Origin: Flavivirga eckloniae
Lineage (GTDB): Bacteria; Bacteroidota; Bacteroidia; Flavobacteriales; Flavobacteriaceae
Length of the DNA: 64,000 nt
Direction of reading: 5' to 3'
NCBI RefSeq assembly: GCF_002886045.1
Contig: NZ_CP025791.1
Coordinates: 4,975,001-5,039,000, forward strand
The notes under the pieces: generated by a model
Database searches by the model: none
Seen by the model: only the letters and a program-made list of their open reading frames with translations
What the model was told of the DNA's origin: nothing
Part shown: piece by piece, positions 42,183-51,641 of the stretch
Numbering within the stretch: position 1 is the first letter of the stretch
Layout: each line of letters begins with the position of its first letter
Position numbers and translations under genes: made by a program

Positions 42183-45100
42183 ATGAAACAACAAGAAGCA
42201 TATAAGCCAAAGCATAAAGTTCGAATAGTAACAGCAGCATCATTATTTGATGGTCATGATGCCTCTATAAACATTATGCGCCGAATCATACAGGCTACAG
42301 GAGTTGAAGTGATTCATTTGGGACATGATAGAAGTGTAGAAGAAGTTGTAAATACTGCAATTCAGGAAGATGTAAATGCCATTTGTTTAACCTCTTACCA
42401 GGGCGGACATAATGAGTATTTCAAGTATATGTACGATTTATTAAAAGAAAAAGGAGCTGGTCATATCAAGATTTTTGGTGGCGGTGGTGGCGTTATCCTG
42501 CCCTCAGAGATTAAAGATTTGATGGATCATGGCATTACTCGTATTTATTCTCCCGACGATGGTCGCGAAATGGGGCTACAAGGCATGATTAATGATTTGG
42601 TAGAGCAGTCGGATTTTGCCATAGGAGATGCTTTAAATGGAGAAGCCGACAGTTTAACAAAAAAGCAACCAAAATCAATTGCTCGTATCATTTCTTCAGC
42701 AGAAAATTTTCCGGAAGTAGCTAAAGATGTTTTAAATAAAATACATGAAAAAAATAAAACATCTAAAGCACCAGTTTTAGGAATTACGGGTACAGGAGGT
42801 GCTGGAAAGTCCAGTTTGGTTGACGAATTGGTAAGACGGTTTTTAAGCGATTTTCCAGAGAAAACAGTTGGAATTATCTCGGTAGATCCTTCAAAACGAA
42901 AAACAGGCGGGGCGTTATTAGGCGATAGAATTCGTATGAATGCTATTAACTCTCCTCGAGTATATATGCGTAGTTTAGCAACACGTCAATCTAACTTGGC
43001 GCTCTCTAAATATGTAAACGAAGCGGTTGAAGTTTTAAAAGCAGCTGAATACGATTTAATAATTTTGGAAACCTCTGGTATCGGGCAGTCTGATACGGAA
43101 ATTATAGAGCATTCCGATGTATCGTTATATGTTATGACGCCAGAGTTTGGAGCCGCCACGCAGTTGGAAAAAATCGATATGCTTGATTTTGCAGACTTGG
43201 TCGCTATTAATAAGTTTGATAAACGCGGCGCTTTAGATGCTTTACGCGATGTTAAAAAACAGTACATGCGTAATAACAATCTTTGGGAAGTACCGCAAGA
43301 AGAGTTACCGGTTTTCGGAACGATAGCGTCTCAATTTAACGACCCGGGAATGAATACGCTTTATAAAGCGGTAATAGATTTGTTGGTTGAAAAGGCTGAT
43401 GCAGATTTAAAATCTACATTTACGATTTCGGGCGCTATGAGCGAAAAGATTTTTGTAATTCCGCCAGCAAGAACCCGTTACCTTTCTGAAATAGCTGAAA
43501 CAAATCGAGCTTACGATCAAAAGGCTAACACTCAAGTTGAAGTGGCTCAGAAACTTTATGGTATATATAAAACGATTTGTTCGGTTGCGAATGTCACTTC
43601 AGGCACTTCGACTGAAAGGTCTTTAATTAAAAAATCTGGTTTAGATCAAGAAGAGGTTCTTCGCTTTGCCCAGAACGACAATGACAAAAACTTTTTAGAG
43701 CTATTATTGAAAGAGTTTGATAGAGTAAAACTAGATTTAGATCCATATAATTGGGAAGTTATTGTAGGTTGGGACGAAAAAGTAGATAAATACAAAAATC
43801 CAATATATTCATTTAAGGTTCGAGATAAGGAAATTAATATTAAAACACATACAGAATCCTTATCGCATACTCAAATTCCGAAAGTAGCATTGCCTAAATA
43901 TCAGGCATGGGGCGATATTTTACGTTGGTGTTTACAGGAAAATGTTCCAGGGGAATTTCCTTATGCTTCCGGTTTATATCCATTTAAAAGGACAGGAGAA
44001 GATCCTGCACGAATGTTTGCAGGAGAAGGCGGTCCAGAACGAACTAACCGTCGTTTTCATTATGTGAGTATGGGGTTACCGGCAAAACGTTTATCAACTG
44101 CTTTCGATAGTGTGACGCTTTATGGTAACGATCCGGACCCTCGACCAGATATTTACGGAAAAATAGGTAATGCGGGTGTTTCGGTGTGTTGTTTAGACGA
44201 TGCTAAAAAGCTTTATTCTGGGTTTAATTTAGCAGATGTATTGACTTCTGTGAGTATGACAATTAATGGTCCGGCACCTATGTTGTTAGGCTTTTTTATG
44301 AATGCAGCTATAGACCAGCAGTGCGAACTTTATATTAAAGAAAAAGGATTAGAAAAAGAAGTTGAAGCCAAGATTGCTAAAATTTACAAAGGAAAGGAAC
44401 GTCCAAAATATAATGGGGAATTACCAGAGGGTAATAATGGCTTAGGGCTTATGTTGCTTGGTGTTACTGGAGATCGGGTTTTACCATTAGACGTTTATAA
44501 CGATATTAAAACAAAAACGATTGCTCAGGTTAGAGGTACAGTGCAAGCAGATATTTTAAAGGAAGATCAGGCTCAAAACACTTGTATTTTCTCTACCGAA
44601 TTTGCTTTGAGGTTAATGGGCGACGTTCAGGAATATTTTATTGAAAATAATGTTCGTAATTTTTATTCCGTGTCTATTTCTGGGTACCATATTGCAGAAG
44701 CAGGAGCTAACCCCATTACACAGTTGGCCTTAACACTTTCCAATGGGTTTACTTATGTAGAGTATTATTTAAGTAGGGGGATGGATATTAATAAGTTCGG
44801 ACCAAACTTATCGTTCTTTTTCTCTAATGGCATCGATCCGGAATATGCAGTGATAGGTCGTGTAGCCCGAAAAATTTGGGCTAAGGCCATGAAACACAAA
44901 TATGGAGCAAATGCCAGAGCGCAAATGCTTAAATATCATATTCAGACTTCCGGGCGTAGTTTGCATGCTCAGGAAATAGACTTTAACGACATTCGTACCA
45001 CACTACAAGCATTATATGCTATTTATGATAATTGTAACTCATTGCATACTAATGCTTATGACGAAGCTATTACAACACCAACAGAAGAGTCGGTGCGTAG

Positions 45101-45626
45101 AGCCATGGCTATTCAGCTTATAATAAATAAAGAATTAGGATTAGCGAAGAATGAAAATCCTATTCAAGGGTCGTTTATTATTGAAGAGCTTACCGATTTG
45201 GTAGAAGAAGCTGTGTTACTGGAATTCGATAGAATTACAGAGCGTGGCGGTGTTCTTGGAGCAATGGAAACGATGTACCAACGTAGTAAAATCCAAGAAG
45301 AAAGTTTGTACTATGAAACCTTAAAACACAACGGTGATTTTCCAATAGTGGGAGTAAATACCTTTTTGAGTTCTAAAGGGTCACCGACGGTACTACCAAA
45401 GGAGGTTATTCGAGCTACCGAAGAGGAGAAACAATTTCAAATAAAAATCTTAGAAAATCTTCATAAGGCAAATGACACAACAGCTTTATTGAAAGAACTG
45501 CAAACTAAAGCGGTTCACAACGAGAATATTTTTGAGGTTTTAATGGAAGTATGTAAAGTATGTTCTTTAGGAGAAATAACAAATGCGTTATTTGAAGTAG
45601 GCGGTCAGTATCGCCGAAATATGTAA
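42183..45626 (+). CDS. icmF: fused acyl-CoA mutase with G-protein chaperone (IcmF type)
   Basis: 1147 residues in IcmF order: B12-binding domain first ('[16 protein letters not shown]', cobalt-ligating His25; '[20 protein letters not shown]'), then the MeaB-like GTPase with P-loop GTGGAGKSS at about 203-211 and '[20 protein letters not shown]', then the mutase barrel ('[20 protein letters not shown]', '[20 protein letters not shown]'). IcmF interconverts isobutyryl- and butyryl-CoA or related branched acyl-CoAs using adenosylcobalamin. In flavobacteria it is often named methylmalonyl-CoA mutase family. Residues about 470-501, in the linker before the mutase domain, look like a translated dispersed repeat (43592-43685). 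Confidence 0.93.
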   Translation: MKQQEAYKPKHKVRIVTAASLFDGHDASINIMRRIIQATGVEVIHLGHDRSVEEVVNTAIQEDVNAICLTSYQGGHNEYFKYMYDLLKEKGAGHIKIFGGGGGVILPSEIKDLMDHGITRIYSPDDGREMGLQGMINDLVEQSDFAIGDALNGEADSLTKKQPKSIARIISSAENFPEVAKDVLNKIHEKNKTSKAPVLGITGTGGAGKSSLVDELVRRFLSDFPEKTVGIISVDPSKRKTGGALLGDRIRMNAINSPRVYMRSLATRQSNLALSKYVNEAVEVLKAAEYDLIILETSGIGQSDTEIIEHSDVSLYVMTPEFGAATQLEKIDMLDFADLVAINKFDKRGALDALRDVKKQYMRNNNLWEVPQEELPVFGTIASQFNDPGMNTLYKAVIDLLVEKADADLKSTFTISGAMSEKIFVIPPARTRYLSEIAETNRAYDQKANTQVEVAQKLYGIYKTICSVANVTSGTSTERSLIKKSGLDQEEVLRFAQNDNDKNFLELLLKEFDRVKLDLDPYNWEVIVGWDEKVDKYKNPIYSFKVRDKEINIKTHTESLSHTQIPKVALPKYQAWGDILRWCLQENVPGEFPYASGLYPFKRTGEDPARMFAGEGGPERTNRRFHYVSMGLPAKRLSTAFDSVTLYGNDPDPRPDIYGKIGNAGVSVCCLDDAKKLYSGFNLADVLTSVSMTINGPAPMLLGFFMNAAIDQQCELYIKEKGLEKEVEAKIAKIYKGKERPKYNGELPEGNNGLGLMLLGVTGDRVLPLDVYNDIKTKTIAQVRGTVQADILKEDQAQNTCIFSTEFALRLMGDVQEYFIENNVRNFYSVSISGYHIAEAGANPITQLALTLSNGFTYVEYYLSRGMDINKFGPNLSFFFSNGIDPEYAVIGRVARKIWAKAMKHKYGANARAQMLKYHIQTSGRSLHAQEIDFNDIRTTLQALYAIYDNCNSLHTNAYDEAITTPTEESVRRAMAIQLIINKELGLAKNENPIQGSFIIEELTDLVEEAVLLEFDRITERGGVLGAMETMYQRSKIQEESLYYETLKHNGDFPIVGVNTFLSSKGSPTVLPKEVIRATEEEKQFQIKILENLHKANDTTALLKELQTKAVHNENIFEVLMEVCKVCSLGEITNALFEVGGQYRRNM
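43592..43685. repeat. dispersed-repeat-like segment inside the icmF reading frame
   Basis: Left end reads 'TGTCACTTCAGGCACTTCGA', right end 'TTCTTCGCTTTGCCCAGAAC' followed by GACAATGAC. These two ends have the form of the intergenic repeat seen elsewhere in the window (for example 'GAGCGAAGCCGAAGGATCT' at 45677-45695). It is translated as ...[10 protein letters not shown]...[12 protein letters not shown] without breaking the frame. The position is the flexible linker between GTPase and mutase domains. Confidence 0.7.
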
Positions 45627-45634
45627 GCAGAGAA

Positions 45635-45817
45635 CCACTTTTTGCCTTAGCAAAAAGTGTGTGAATCGCTTATCCTGAGCGAAGCCGAAGGATCTAATTA
45701 ACAAAATCTAAAAGTTAACCACCACTTTTAGCCTTAGCAAAAAGTGAGTGAATCGCTTATCCCGAAGTCGAGGGATCTCATTAATAGAATCTATAAATTA
45801 GACACCACTTTTTTACT
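45635..45817. repeat. tandem intergenic repeat, two copies of about 85 bp plus a partial third
   Basis: Copies begin at 45635, 45722 and 45805 with 'CCACTTTTTGCCTTAGCAAA' or a close variant. Each full copy has a hairpin (CACTTTTTG / CAAAAAGTG, 45636-45659 in copy 1), then 'GTGAATCGCTTATCCTGAGC' and a GGATCT end. The first hairpin is 9 bp after the icmF stop and may terminate that gene. The rest of 45627-45940 holds no ORF. Confidence 0.75.
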
Positions 45818-45940
45818 TTTTAGACATCTTCAAATTGGTTTCGATTATATCATTCCCTATATCTTTTAAAATAAGGCGAGTAGCAACGCAACTTTTTTTG
45901 GTATTTAGCATCTAAAGGATATATTCTTAAAATCTATGAA

Positions 45941-46378
45941 ATGAGAAATGTACTAGTACTTTTTCTTCTAATATTGTCAATAGGTTGCTCATCTGACGAT
46001 GGGAAGCCAAAAGAAGAAAACTCAAAGTTATTAGGTAAATGGAAATTGATAGAAGAGTTGTTAGATCCAGGGGATGGAAGTGGTACGTTTACACCAGTAA
46101 CTAGCGATAGGGTTATTGAGTTTTTTAATGATGGTACGGTAACGGTAAATGGAATATTGTGTTATATGAGCTCAGATGTTGGAATCTCAAGTTCTGGTAC
46201 TTATTCTGAGGTTATAGGAAATGAATTTAGGGACGGAGAAATTGTGTTTAAAGGCTGTTTATCTAGTAACAGTGAAGCAGAAACAAAAATCCTCTTTAAG
46301 TTAGAAGATGGAAATTTAATACTTTGGTATTTCTGCATTGAACCCTGCGGACAAAAATTTAAGAAGTTAACCGATTAA
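45941..46378 (+). CDS. lipocalin-like lipoprotein
   Basis: 145 residues with a lipoprotein signal peptide (lipobox 'LSIGC', Cys16) and an acidic linker (SSDDGKPKEENS). The domain starts 'LLGKWKLIEELLDPGDGSGT', has 'DRVIEFFNDGTVTVNGILCY' and ends 'ILWYFCIEPCGQKFKKL', typical of Bacteroidota lipocalin-like proteins. Anchored in the outer or inner membrane, ligand unknown. It overlaps the convergent minus-strand gene by 4 bp. Confidence 0.8.
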   Translation: MRNVLVLFLLILSIGCSSDDGKPKEENSKLLGKWKLIEELLDPGDGSGTFTPVTSDRVIEFFNDGTVTVNGILCYMSSDVGISSSGTYSEVIGNEFRDGEIVFKGCLSSNSEAETKILFKLEDGNLILWYFCIEPCGQKFKKLTD

Positions 46379-46770
46379 AGGGTTAGCATCCACGAGCGTT
46401 GCAATTTTTTAAACTTTTTTAATTCACTTCGTAAAATAGGCAAAAAGTCTTTGCCATTACTGTTTGAACGTTCTAACCGATATGAATTCTTATAAAGCAA
46501 ATTCGTTAGACGTTTAAGTGAAGCAATATGTTTATATTTCTTTTCAGACCCACGCTCTAATTCTGCATTTAAAATTTCCGGAGCTAATGATACGGATTGT
46601 TGTACAATATCACCCGAAAAATAGATATTAGTATCTTCAGTACCATCACTTTTTAAAACAGATAGATCGTGATTAAGGTATGTAGAAATGCTTTGAGAAA
46701 GCCTGATAATCTCAACAGCTTTTTTATATATCGGTAATTCCGATAGGTTTAATGGGATATTCGTAGACAT
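46375..46770 (-). CDS. four-helix-bundle-like hypothetical protein
   Basis: 131 residues, all-helical in appearance: 'LPIYKKAVEIIRLSQSIS', 'SGDIVQQSVSLAPEILNAEL', 'YKHIASLKRLTNLLYKNSYR' and 'LRSELKKFKKLQRSWMLTL'. The spacing of helices and the Y-K-x-A-x-x-I opening recall the four-helix-bundle (23S rRNA intervening sequence/Avd-like) family, from memory and not certain. No rRNA gene or diversity-generating retroelement is nearby. Confidence 0.65.
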   Translation of the reverse strand: MSTNIPLNLSELPIYKKAVEIIRLSQSISTYLNHDLSVLKSDGTEDTNIYFSGDIVQQSVSLAPEILNAELERGSEKKYKHIASLKRLTNLLYKNSYRLERSNSNGKDFLPILRSELKKFKKLQRSWMLTL

Positions 46771-46847
46771 ATTTCTTTTTTCTTAGCATTTTTATCAAAA
46801 TTAATGACAAGAAATTATATACAACTTTAGATTTTAAAGTAAAATCG

Positions 46848-46855
46848 TATATTTG
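46848..46855 (+). promoter_or_regulatory. -7 box of the Lrp-family gene
   Basis: TATATTTG matches TAnnTTTG, 37 bp before the ATG. A weak -33 (TTTA, 46826-46829) lies 18 bp upstream. Confidence 0.45.
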
Positions 46856-46892
46856 CTTTAAATTTTAATTTTTTATAGTTAAATTTCGTTAA

Positions 46893-47336
46893 ATGGATAT
46901 TGATGGTCTTAATTGGAAGATTTTAAGATGTTTACAAGAAAATGCGCGACTCTCTAATGCCGAAATTGGGAGACGTGTTGGTGTTAGTTCTCCAGCTGTT
47001 TCTGAACGTATAAAAAAGATGGAAGACTTAGGTGTTATAGAAGGTTATAAAGCCATAATCTCTCCATTTGAAGTAGGTTATCAACTTAAAGCTATAATTA
47101 CGCTACGCGCTTTTATGGGGAAGTTAAAACCGTTTTTAGATAAGGTGAAAACTTACGATGAAGTTGTAAACTGTTACCGTATTACCGGTAATGAAAATAT
47201 TGTTATGGAAGTGGTTCTTAGAAATCAAAAACACTTGGAATCGTTTATTGATGAGCTTATAGTTTATGGCGAGAGTAAAACACAAATAGTTCTATCTCAG
47301 GTTGTAAAAAATGGATCTGTAGTAAAACGGGATTAA
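46893..47336 (+). CDS. Lrp/AsnC-family transcriptional regulator
   Basis: 147 residues. The N-terminal winged HTH is 'DGLNWKILRCLQENARLSNA' then 'EIGRRVGVSSPAVSERIKKM'. The C-terminal AsnC effector domain includes 'YQLKAIITLRAFMGKLKPFL', 'VVNCYRITGNENIVMEVVLR' and 'YGESKTQIVLSQVVKNG'. It binds DNA as octamers or dimers and responds to amino acids. The target cannot be assigned; no amino-acid gene is adjacent. Confidence 0.93.
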   Translation: MDIDGLNWKILRCLQENARLSNAEIGRRVGVSSPAVSERIKKMEDLGVIEGYKAIISPFEVGYQLKAIITLRAFMGKLKPFLDKVKTYDEVVNCYRITGNENIVMEVVLRNQKHLESFIDELIVYGESKTQIVLSQVVKNGSVVKRD

Positions 47337-47422
47337 AATTAATATAAAAAATTAATGTTAAAAGTATAGGATGATGTAGTCTGTATCCCCAGTTTTTTTA
47401 TTTTAGAATAAAGTAAAACTTT

Positions 47423-48793
47423 ATGAGTAGGTTTTTTGTTCTTATTTTCATCTCCAGTTTTGGCTATGTAATTGGTCAAAATAATGATTTTGAAACCGAA
47501 AAAGTTGTTGACTCAATAACGGTTAAAAATACAGAAGAGACTTTTGCCTTATATCTTCCTGCCAACTTTAATAAACAAGAACCGTCTGCAATTGTTTTTA
47601 TTTTTGATCCTGTAGCAAGAGGAAAGATAGGAATTCAGCCCTTTATTGAAGCGGCAGAAAAGCATAATTACATATTAATTTGTTCCAATAATTGTAGAAA
47701 TGGACCTTTTAAAGATAATTATAAAAGAATTAATAATTTGTTCGAAACGGTATTTGCTATTTTTAATATTAACCGAGACCGAATATACACCGCAGGTTTT
47801 TCAGGTGGCTCCAGATTAGCCACATCGGTAGCTGTTCTTACAAAGCAAATTCAAGGTATAATTGGTTGTGGAGCTGGATTTCCATCTAACAGAATGCGTA
47901 TGCCAGGTATAGAGACTTTTTCGTATGTAGGGCTGGTTGGCGATGAAGATATGAATTACAAGGAAATGTTTACTGTAAAAGAGTGGTACTCTAAGTTTAA
48001 CATTGATAATGAACTTTTTATTTACAACGGAAACCATAGTTGGCCTCCTTCTAATCAAATTCTAAAGGCTTTTGATTGGTTAGAGCTTCAAGCGTATAAA
48101 AAAGGGATTAAATCTGCAGATGAATCTTTTATTAAGGAAAGTTTTGATAGTAATTATACTTCTGCCGAATTATTAGAAAAGAACAATAAAATTGAACATG
48201 CAGTATGGGAATATGAAAGAATAGTTAGAAATTATTCAAGGTATTTTAAATTGGACAGTTTAATTTTAAAAATAAAGGCTTTAAAAAAAAGTAAGAAATA
48301 TAGAATAGATGCTAAAAAGCGAGAAACTATTAAAAACCTGGAACTTAAGATTACTAAAGCTTTTAGAAGTAAATTTAAATTTGAGTTTGAAAATAATAAG
48401 AACAACTACAAATGGTGGGAAAAAGAGTTTAGTAATTTTAGAGATAAATATCTTTTAAATGAAGACGATGATTTAAAAAAAATGGGTGAGCGCATTAACT
48501 ATTCTATATTTGCCTTAGCCTACGAAACTGGTCAGAAAGAATTACGGAAAAATAATATTAAAAAAGCTTTGTATTGCCATAAGCTAAACACTGTTCTATA
48601 TCCAGACAAACCCTATGTTTTTTTGAGATTGGCTTTAGATTATGCTTTGTTAGATAATGAGGAAAAGGTAATCGTTAATTTAAAAAAGGCCATTGATAAT
48701 GGGTTTAATAATAAAGGCTATGTATTAAAATCACCGGAATTGTCAAAATACATAGAAAAAGAAGCTTTTAAAAAATTACTGGACAGAATTTAA
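47423..48793 (+). CDS. secreted alpha/beta-hydrolase-like protein with C-terminal helical repeats
   Basis: 456 residues with signal peptide (ending 'GYVIGQ'). The N-terminal half resembles esterase/PHB-depolymerase-type hydrolases: 'EETFALYLPANFNKQEPSAI', 'AEKHNYILICSNNCRNGPFK', the nucleophile elbow 'TAGFSGGSR' and 'FIYNGNHSWPPSNQILKAFD' with a likely catalytic His. The C-terminal half (about 235-456) is helical, TPR-like ('LRKNNIKKALYCHKLNTVLY', 'LALDYALLDNEEKVIVNLKK'). The substrate is unknown. It overlaps the convergent DJ-1 gene by 4 bp. Confidence 0.78.
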   Translation: MSRFFVLIFISSFGYVIGQNNDFETEKVVDSITVKNTEETFALYLPANFNKQEPSAIVFIFDPVARGKIGIQPFIEAAEKHNYILICSNNCRNGPFKDNYKRINNLFETVFAIFNINRDRIYTAGFSGGSRLATSVAVLTKQIQGIIGCGAGFPSNRMRMPGIETFSYVGLVGDEDMNYKEMFTVKEWYSKFNIDNELFIYNGNHSWPPSNQILKAFDWLELQAYKKGIKSADESFIKESFDSNYTSAELLEKNNKIEHAVWEYERIVRNYSRYFKLDSLILKIKALKKSKKYRIDAKKRETIKNLELKITKAFRSKFKFEFENNKNNYKWWEKEFSNFRDKYLLNEDDDLKKMGERINYSIFALAYETGQKELRKNNIKKALYCHKLNTVLYPDKPYVFLRLALDYALLDNEEKVIVNLKKAIDNGFNNKGYVLKSPELSKYIEKEAFKKLLDRI

Positions 48794-49575
48794 TGGGGTA
48801 CAACAATATGGGGTACTTTGTTTAAATTCCAGTCAATAACCAAGCCTCCTGCTAAAGATTGGGCAATTTCTTTACCATAAAGAAACTCACATAAATATAA
48901 AGCTGCTTCAAAGCTTTTGGCGCCACCTGCCGAGGTTATATATTTGCCGTCGTGAACAAACAACACTTCTTCTCTAATATCCAGTTTAGGAAACATGGTT
49001 TTCATTTTATCAATATCCCCTGGAAATGTAGTGGAAATGGCATTATTAAGCAGTCCTGCTTTAGCCAGAACAAAAGCACCATCGCAATGTGATGTAACAA
49101 ACTGAGCGTCTTGGTCTACCTGTTTTACGAAATTAATCATAGCTGTATCTTCCAAATCAGAATCTAAATGATGTTCCGCACTTGGTACCACAAGAATATC
49201 AATTTTTGGGAGCGCATCTTTTAAATAATTAAAATCTGGAAGAATCCGCATACCTTCAAAGGTTGTAATAGCATTATCTGTATTCGCAACAGTAAACACA
49301 TTCATGGCTTTTATGCTATCTCTAAAAATAGTGTGCTGAAAAATATCAAAAGGCGCCGTTAATTCTGTATTGTAAGTGCCATCCATGATTAAGAACGCAA
49401 CATTATATCTATTGGGTTCAAGTTTAGGAAATGACTTCTTATAATCAGCATTTGTGCGGAGCGAAGTCGAAGCATGTTTTGGTAGTTCGTTACTAGTAGT
49501 TTCTTCTTTCTTTTTACTTGAAGAGTTACAACTTATAAAAACAAGTATATAGAGCGTATAAAATATATATTTCAT
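48790..49575 (-). CDS. DJ-1/PfpI-family lipoprotein
   Basis: 261 residues with lipobox 'LVFISC' (Cys16), so envelope-anchored, unlike most cytoplasmic DJ-1/PfpI proteins. The domain includes 'RYNVAFLIMDGTYNTELTAP', 'IDILVVPSAEHHLDSDL', the nucleophile elbow 'VTSHCDGAFVLAKAGLLNN' and 'FVHDGKYITSAGGAKSFEAA', close to GATase1/AraC-effector-like members. The enzymatic role is unknown. The linker residues 35-41 (ASTSLRT) come from a repeat-like DNA segment (49453-49474). Confidence 0.85.
   Translation of the reverse strand: MKYIFYTLYILVFISCNSSSKKKEETTSNELPKHASTSLRTNADYKKSFPKLEPNRYNVAFLIMDGTYNTELTAPFDIFQHTIFRDSIKAMNVFTVANTDNAITTFEGMRILPDFNYLKDALPKIDILVVPSAEHHLDSDLEDTAMINFVKQVDQDAQFVTSHCDGAFVLAKAGLLNNAISTTFPGDIDKMKTMFPKLDIREEVLFVHDGKYITSAGGAKSFEAALYLCEFLYGKEIAQSLAGGLVIDWNLNKVPHIVVPH
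49453..49474. repeat. repeat-like segment inside the DJ-1 lipoprotein gene
   Basis: The core GAGCGAAGTCGAAG (49459-49472) matches GAGCGAAGCCGAAG in the intergenic tandem repeat (45677-45690) at 13 of 14 positions. It falls in the low-complexity linker between lipid anchor and domain. Confidence 0.5.
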
Positions 49576-49618
49576 GTATTGGCTTTGTTATTTTTCAATT
49601 TGAGTTATTTCCATGGCG

Positions 49619-49999
49619 TTATGAATTTACACGCCATGGTGGGTTCTTTCTGTTTTCTCCAGCATGAAATAAAATAATATTATTTCCGTCCAAATCCTGT
49701 AAGCGTGCTTCACGCCATAAATATGTTTGGTCTTCTGGCAATTGGGTAAAACGTATTCCTTTTTTTTGAAGGTTGGTAACTAAATCATCAAGGTTGTCAT
49801 CTTCAAAATAAATAGTAATGCCGTTACCTTGAGGCATAGCATCTACTTTATGAATTGAAAAGGTACTATTGCCATCTGGGCATTCAAATCGTACATACCT
49901 TGGGGCTGCATCTACAATAAGATGCAATCCCAAGGTTTTATAGAATTCTGTTGCTTTTTCTACATCCAATGAAGGAATGGTAATTTGGTTTAAATCCAT
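49619..49999 (-). CDS. VOC (glyoxalase/bleomycin-resistance) family protein
   Basis: 126 residues, the usual single-domain VOC size. 'LNQITIPSLDVEKATEFYKT', 'GLHLIVDAAPRYVRFECPDG', 'GITIYFEDDNLDDLVTNLQK' and 'REARLQDLDGNNIILFHAGE' give the paired beta-alpha-beta-beta-beta units with metal-binding Glu near the end. Cytoplasmic; substrate unknown. Its start overlaps the MFS transporter stop by 10 bp, so the two are co-transcribed and may share a substrate. Confidence 0.88.
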   Translation of the reverse strand: MDLNQITIPSLDVEKATEFYKTLGLHLIVDAAPRYVRFECPDGNSTFSIHKVDAMPQGNGITIYFEDDNLDDLVTNLQKKGIRFTQLPEDQTYLWREARLQDLDGNNIILFHAGENRKNPPWRVNS

Positions 50000-51243
50000 A
50001 AAATTTCTTTTTCTTCTTCGTTTTTAATTTTTTCTTTTCGTCGTTTTAGGGCATTCAAATATTGGCTTAATAAAAATAATAAGAATACACAAAGTGCAGC
50101 TAGTAATGTAATAATATACCAGGTATTATCAAAACCTACTTTATCTATTAACTGTAACCCTGTGTTGTGCCCAAAAATATGTGCTATGGAAAACGAAATA
50201 CTGTATAAAGCCATGTATTCGCCTTGATTTCCTTTTTTAGCTCTGTCTAAGGCAAATGCGTTCGAGAAAGGAAAAGCAATCATTTCTCCAAATGACATTA
50301 ACAGCATTCCAATTACCAAAACACCAGCCCAATTTGTAAAGTTTAGTATAACGAAACTTAGCCCGGTTAAAATGGCTCCAAAAAGCATTAATCCGGTTTT
50401 AGTAAATCTGGTATTTTCTAGCCATTTTATTAAAGGCATTTCAAATACGAAAATGAGGAACCCATTGAGTCCTAATAGTAAACCAATCTCAAATTCACTT
50501 AAAAAATGTGCATCTTTATAGTATAATGGCATCGTTGAAAAGTATTGTAAAAAGACAACTCCAAAAAGTACCATAGCCATAAAAAATATTAAAAATGCTT
50601 TATCTCCGTATACCGATTTTGGGTTTTCTGTTTTTACATCGTCCAAAGTTTTTACCTTTTTAGGGTTTAAAACATTTACTAAAACTAAAGTTGCTAGTAT
50701 ACAGGTAATACCATCTACCCAAAATAAACCGCCATAGCTAAGCGAGGTAATAATAATACCCCCAATAGCCGGACCAGCAGAAAAACCAAGGTTTATAGCC
50801 AGACGGATTAACGTAACAGATCGTATTTTGTTTTCAGGTTTGCTATAAGCGCTTAAAGCTACAAATATAGCTGGACGAAACATATCTGCAACAAGCATAA
50901 CTAAAAAGATACCAAGGCAGAACAATATGAATGTGTTTAGGAATTGCAAGACTATAAATAGGCCTCCTGTTGCAAGTAAGCTAAATACCATGACTTTGTA
51001 AAAGCCAATCTTATCGGTTAATTTACCGCCTAACCATGAACCAACAACCGAACCCAAACCGAAAGCACTCATTATCCATCCGACATCGCTGGGAGTAAAG
51101 TTAAGGCTCTTGGTCAGGTATAACGATAAAAATGGAATGACCATGGTACCTGCTCTATTAATAAGTGTAATTAAAGAGAGCCACCATACTTCTGTTGATA
51201 AGCCTTTAAAAGTGTTTACGTAATTGTTGAATAAAGTTTTCAT
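49990..51243 (-). CDS. MFS transporter
   Basis: 417 residues with about 12 membrane helices and a central charged loop (NPKKVKTLDDVKTENPK). The MFS signature appears after helix 2 as 'GSWLGGKLTDKIGFYKVMVF', and 'RAGTMVIPFLSLYLTKSLNF' opens helix 1. It resembles MdtH/YfcJ-like drug or metabolite exporters. It is translationally coupled to the downstream VOC gene. Confidence 0.9.
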   Translation of the reverse strand: MKTLFNNYVNTFKGLSTEVWWLSLITLINRAGTMVIPFLSLYLTKSLNFTPSDVGWIMSAFGLGSVVGSWLGGKLTDKIGFYKVMVFSLLATGGLFIVLQFLNTFILFCLGIFLVMLVADMFRPAIFVALSAYSKPENKIRSVTLIRLAINLGFSAGPAIGGIIITSLSYGGLFWVDGITCILATLVLVNVLNPKKVKTLDDVKTENPKSVYGDKAFLIFFMAMVLFGVVFLQYFSTMPLYYKDAHFLSEFEIGLLLGLNGFLIFVFEMPLIKWLENTRFTKTGLMLFGAILTGLSFVILNFTNWAGVLVIGMLLMSFGEMIAFPFSNAFALDRAKKGNQGEYMALYSISFSIAHIFGHNTGLQLIDKVGFDNTWYIITLLAALCVFLLFLLSQYLNALKRRKEKIKNEEEKEILWI

Positions 51244-51373
51244 TAGTTCTAATTGTTCAGGTTTGTGTTTCTACATATAGTTTTGTTTATTAAATTCTGA
51301 CCTCCGTCAGGGTTAGCTCAACTATTAAATTTATTTGCCGTGCAACAATTAAATTTCAAGTTTTACTAAAAAT

Positions 51374-51403
51374 AAAAAGTCCGACTGTGAAGTCGGACTT
51401 TTT
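51374..51403. terminator. strong bidirectional hairpin in the 398-bp MFS-P450 gap
   Basis: Thirteen-base perfect stem AAAAAGTCCGACT / AGTCGGACTTTTT with loop GTGA. It sits between two divergent start codons (51243 and 51642), so it does not end any visible gene. The rest of 51244-51641 holds a small TGAC/GTCA hairpin near 51298 and repeat-like wording near 51446-51475 ('AACCCTTTCTCTTTAAAGAG') but no ORF. Confidence 0.7.
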
Positions 51404-51641
51404 TATATTGTAATATTTTATATTTATATCACCACAATATATGATAAGCCCAACCCTTTCTCTTTAAAGAGGTCCATTGCTTTCTATAAATTGTGACGAT
51501 GCAGCGCATTTTATTTATTTTGAATCATCAAAGCTATATAAAATATTCTTAAGTTGTATTTTTGAAATAAGATTTTTTTTTTTTCAATTTTAAAAAATCA
51601 AGTGAGTCAAAAGCCTTATAGATTTAAAAAATATAAAATTT

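Noticed and set aside
46375-46770. Avd protein of a diversity-generating retroelement
   Set aside because: A helical-bundle look alone is not enough; no reverse transcriptase or template repeat is nearby.
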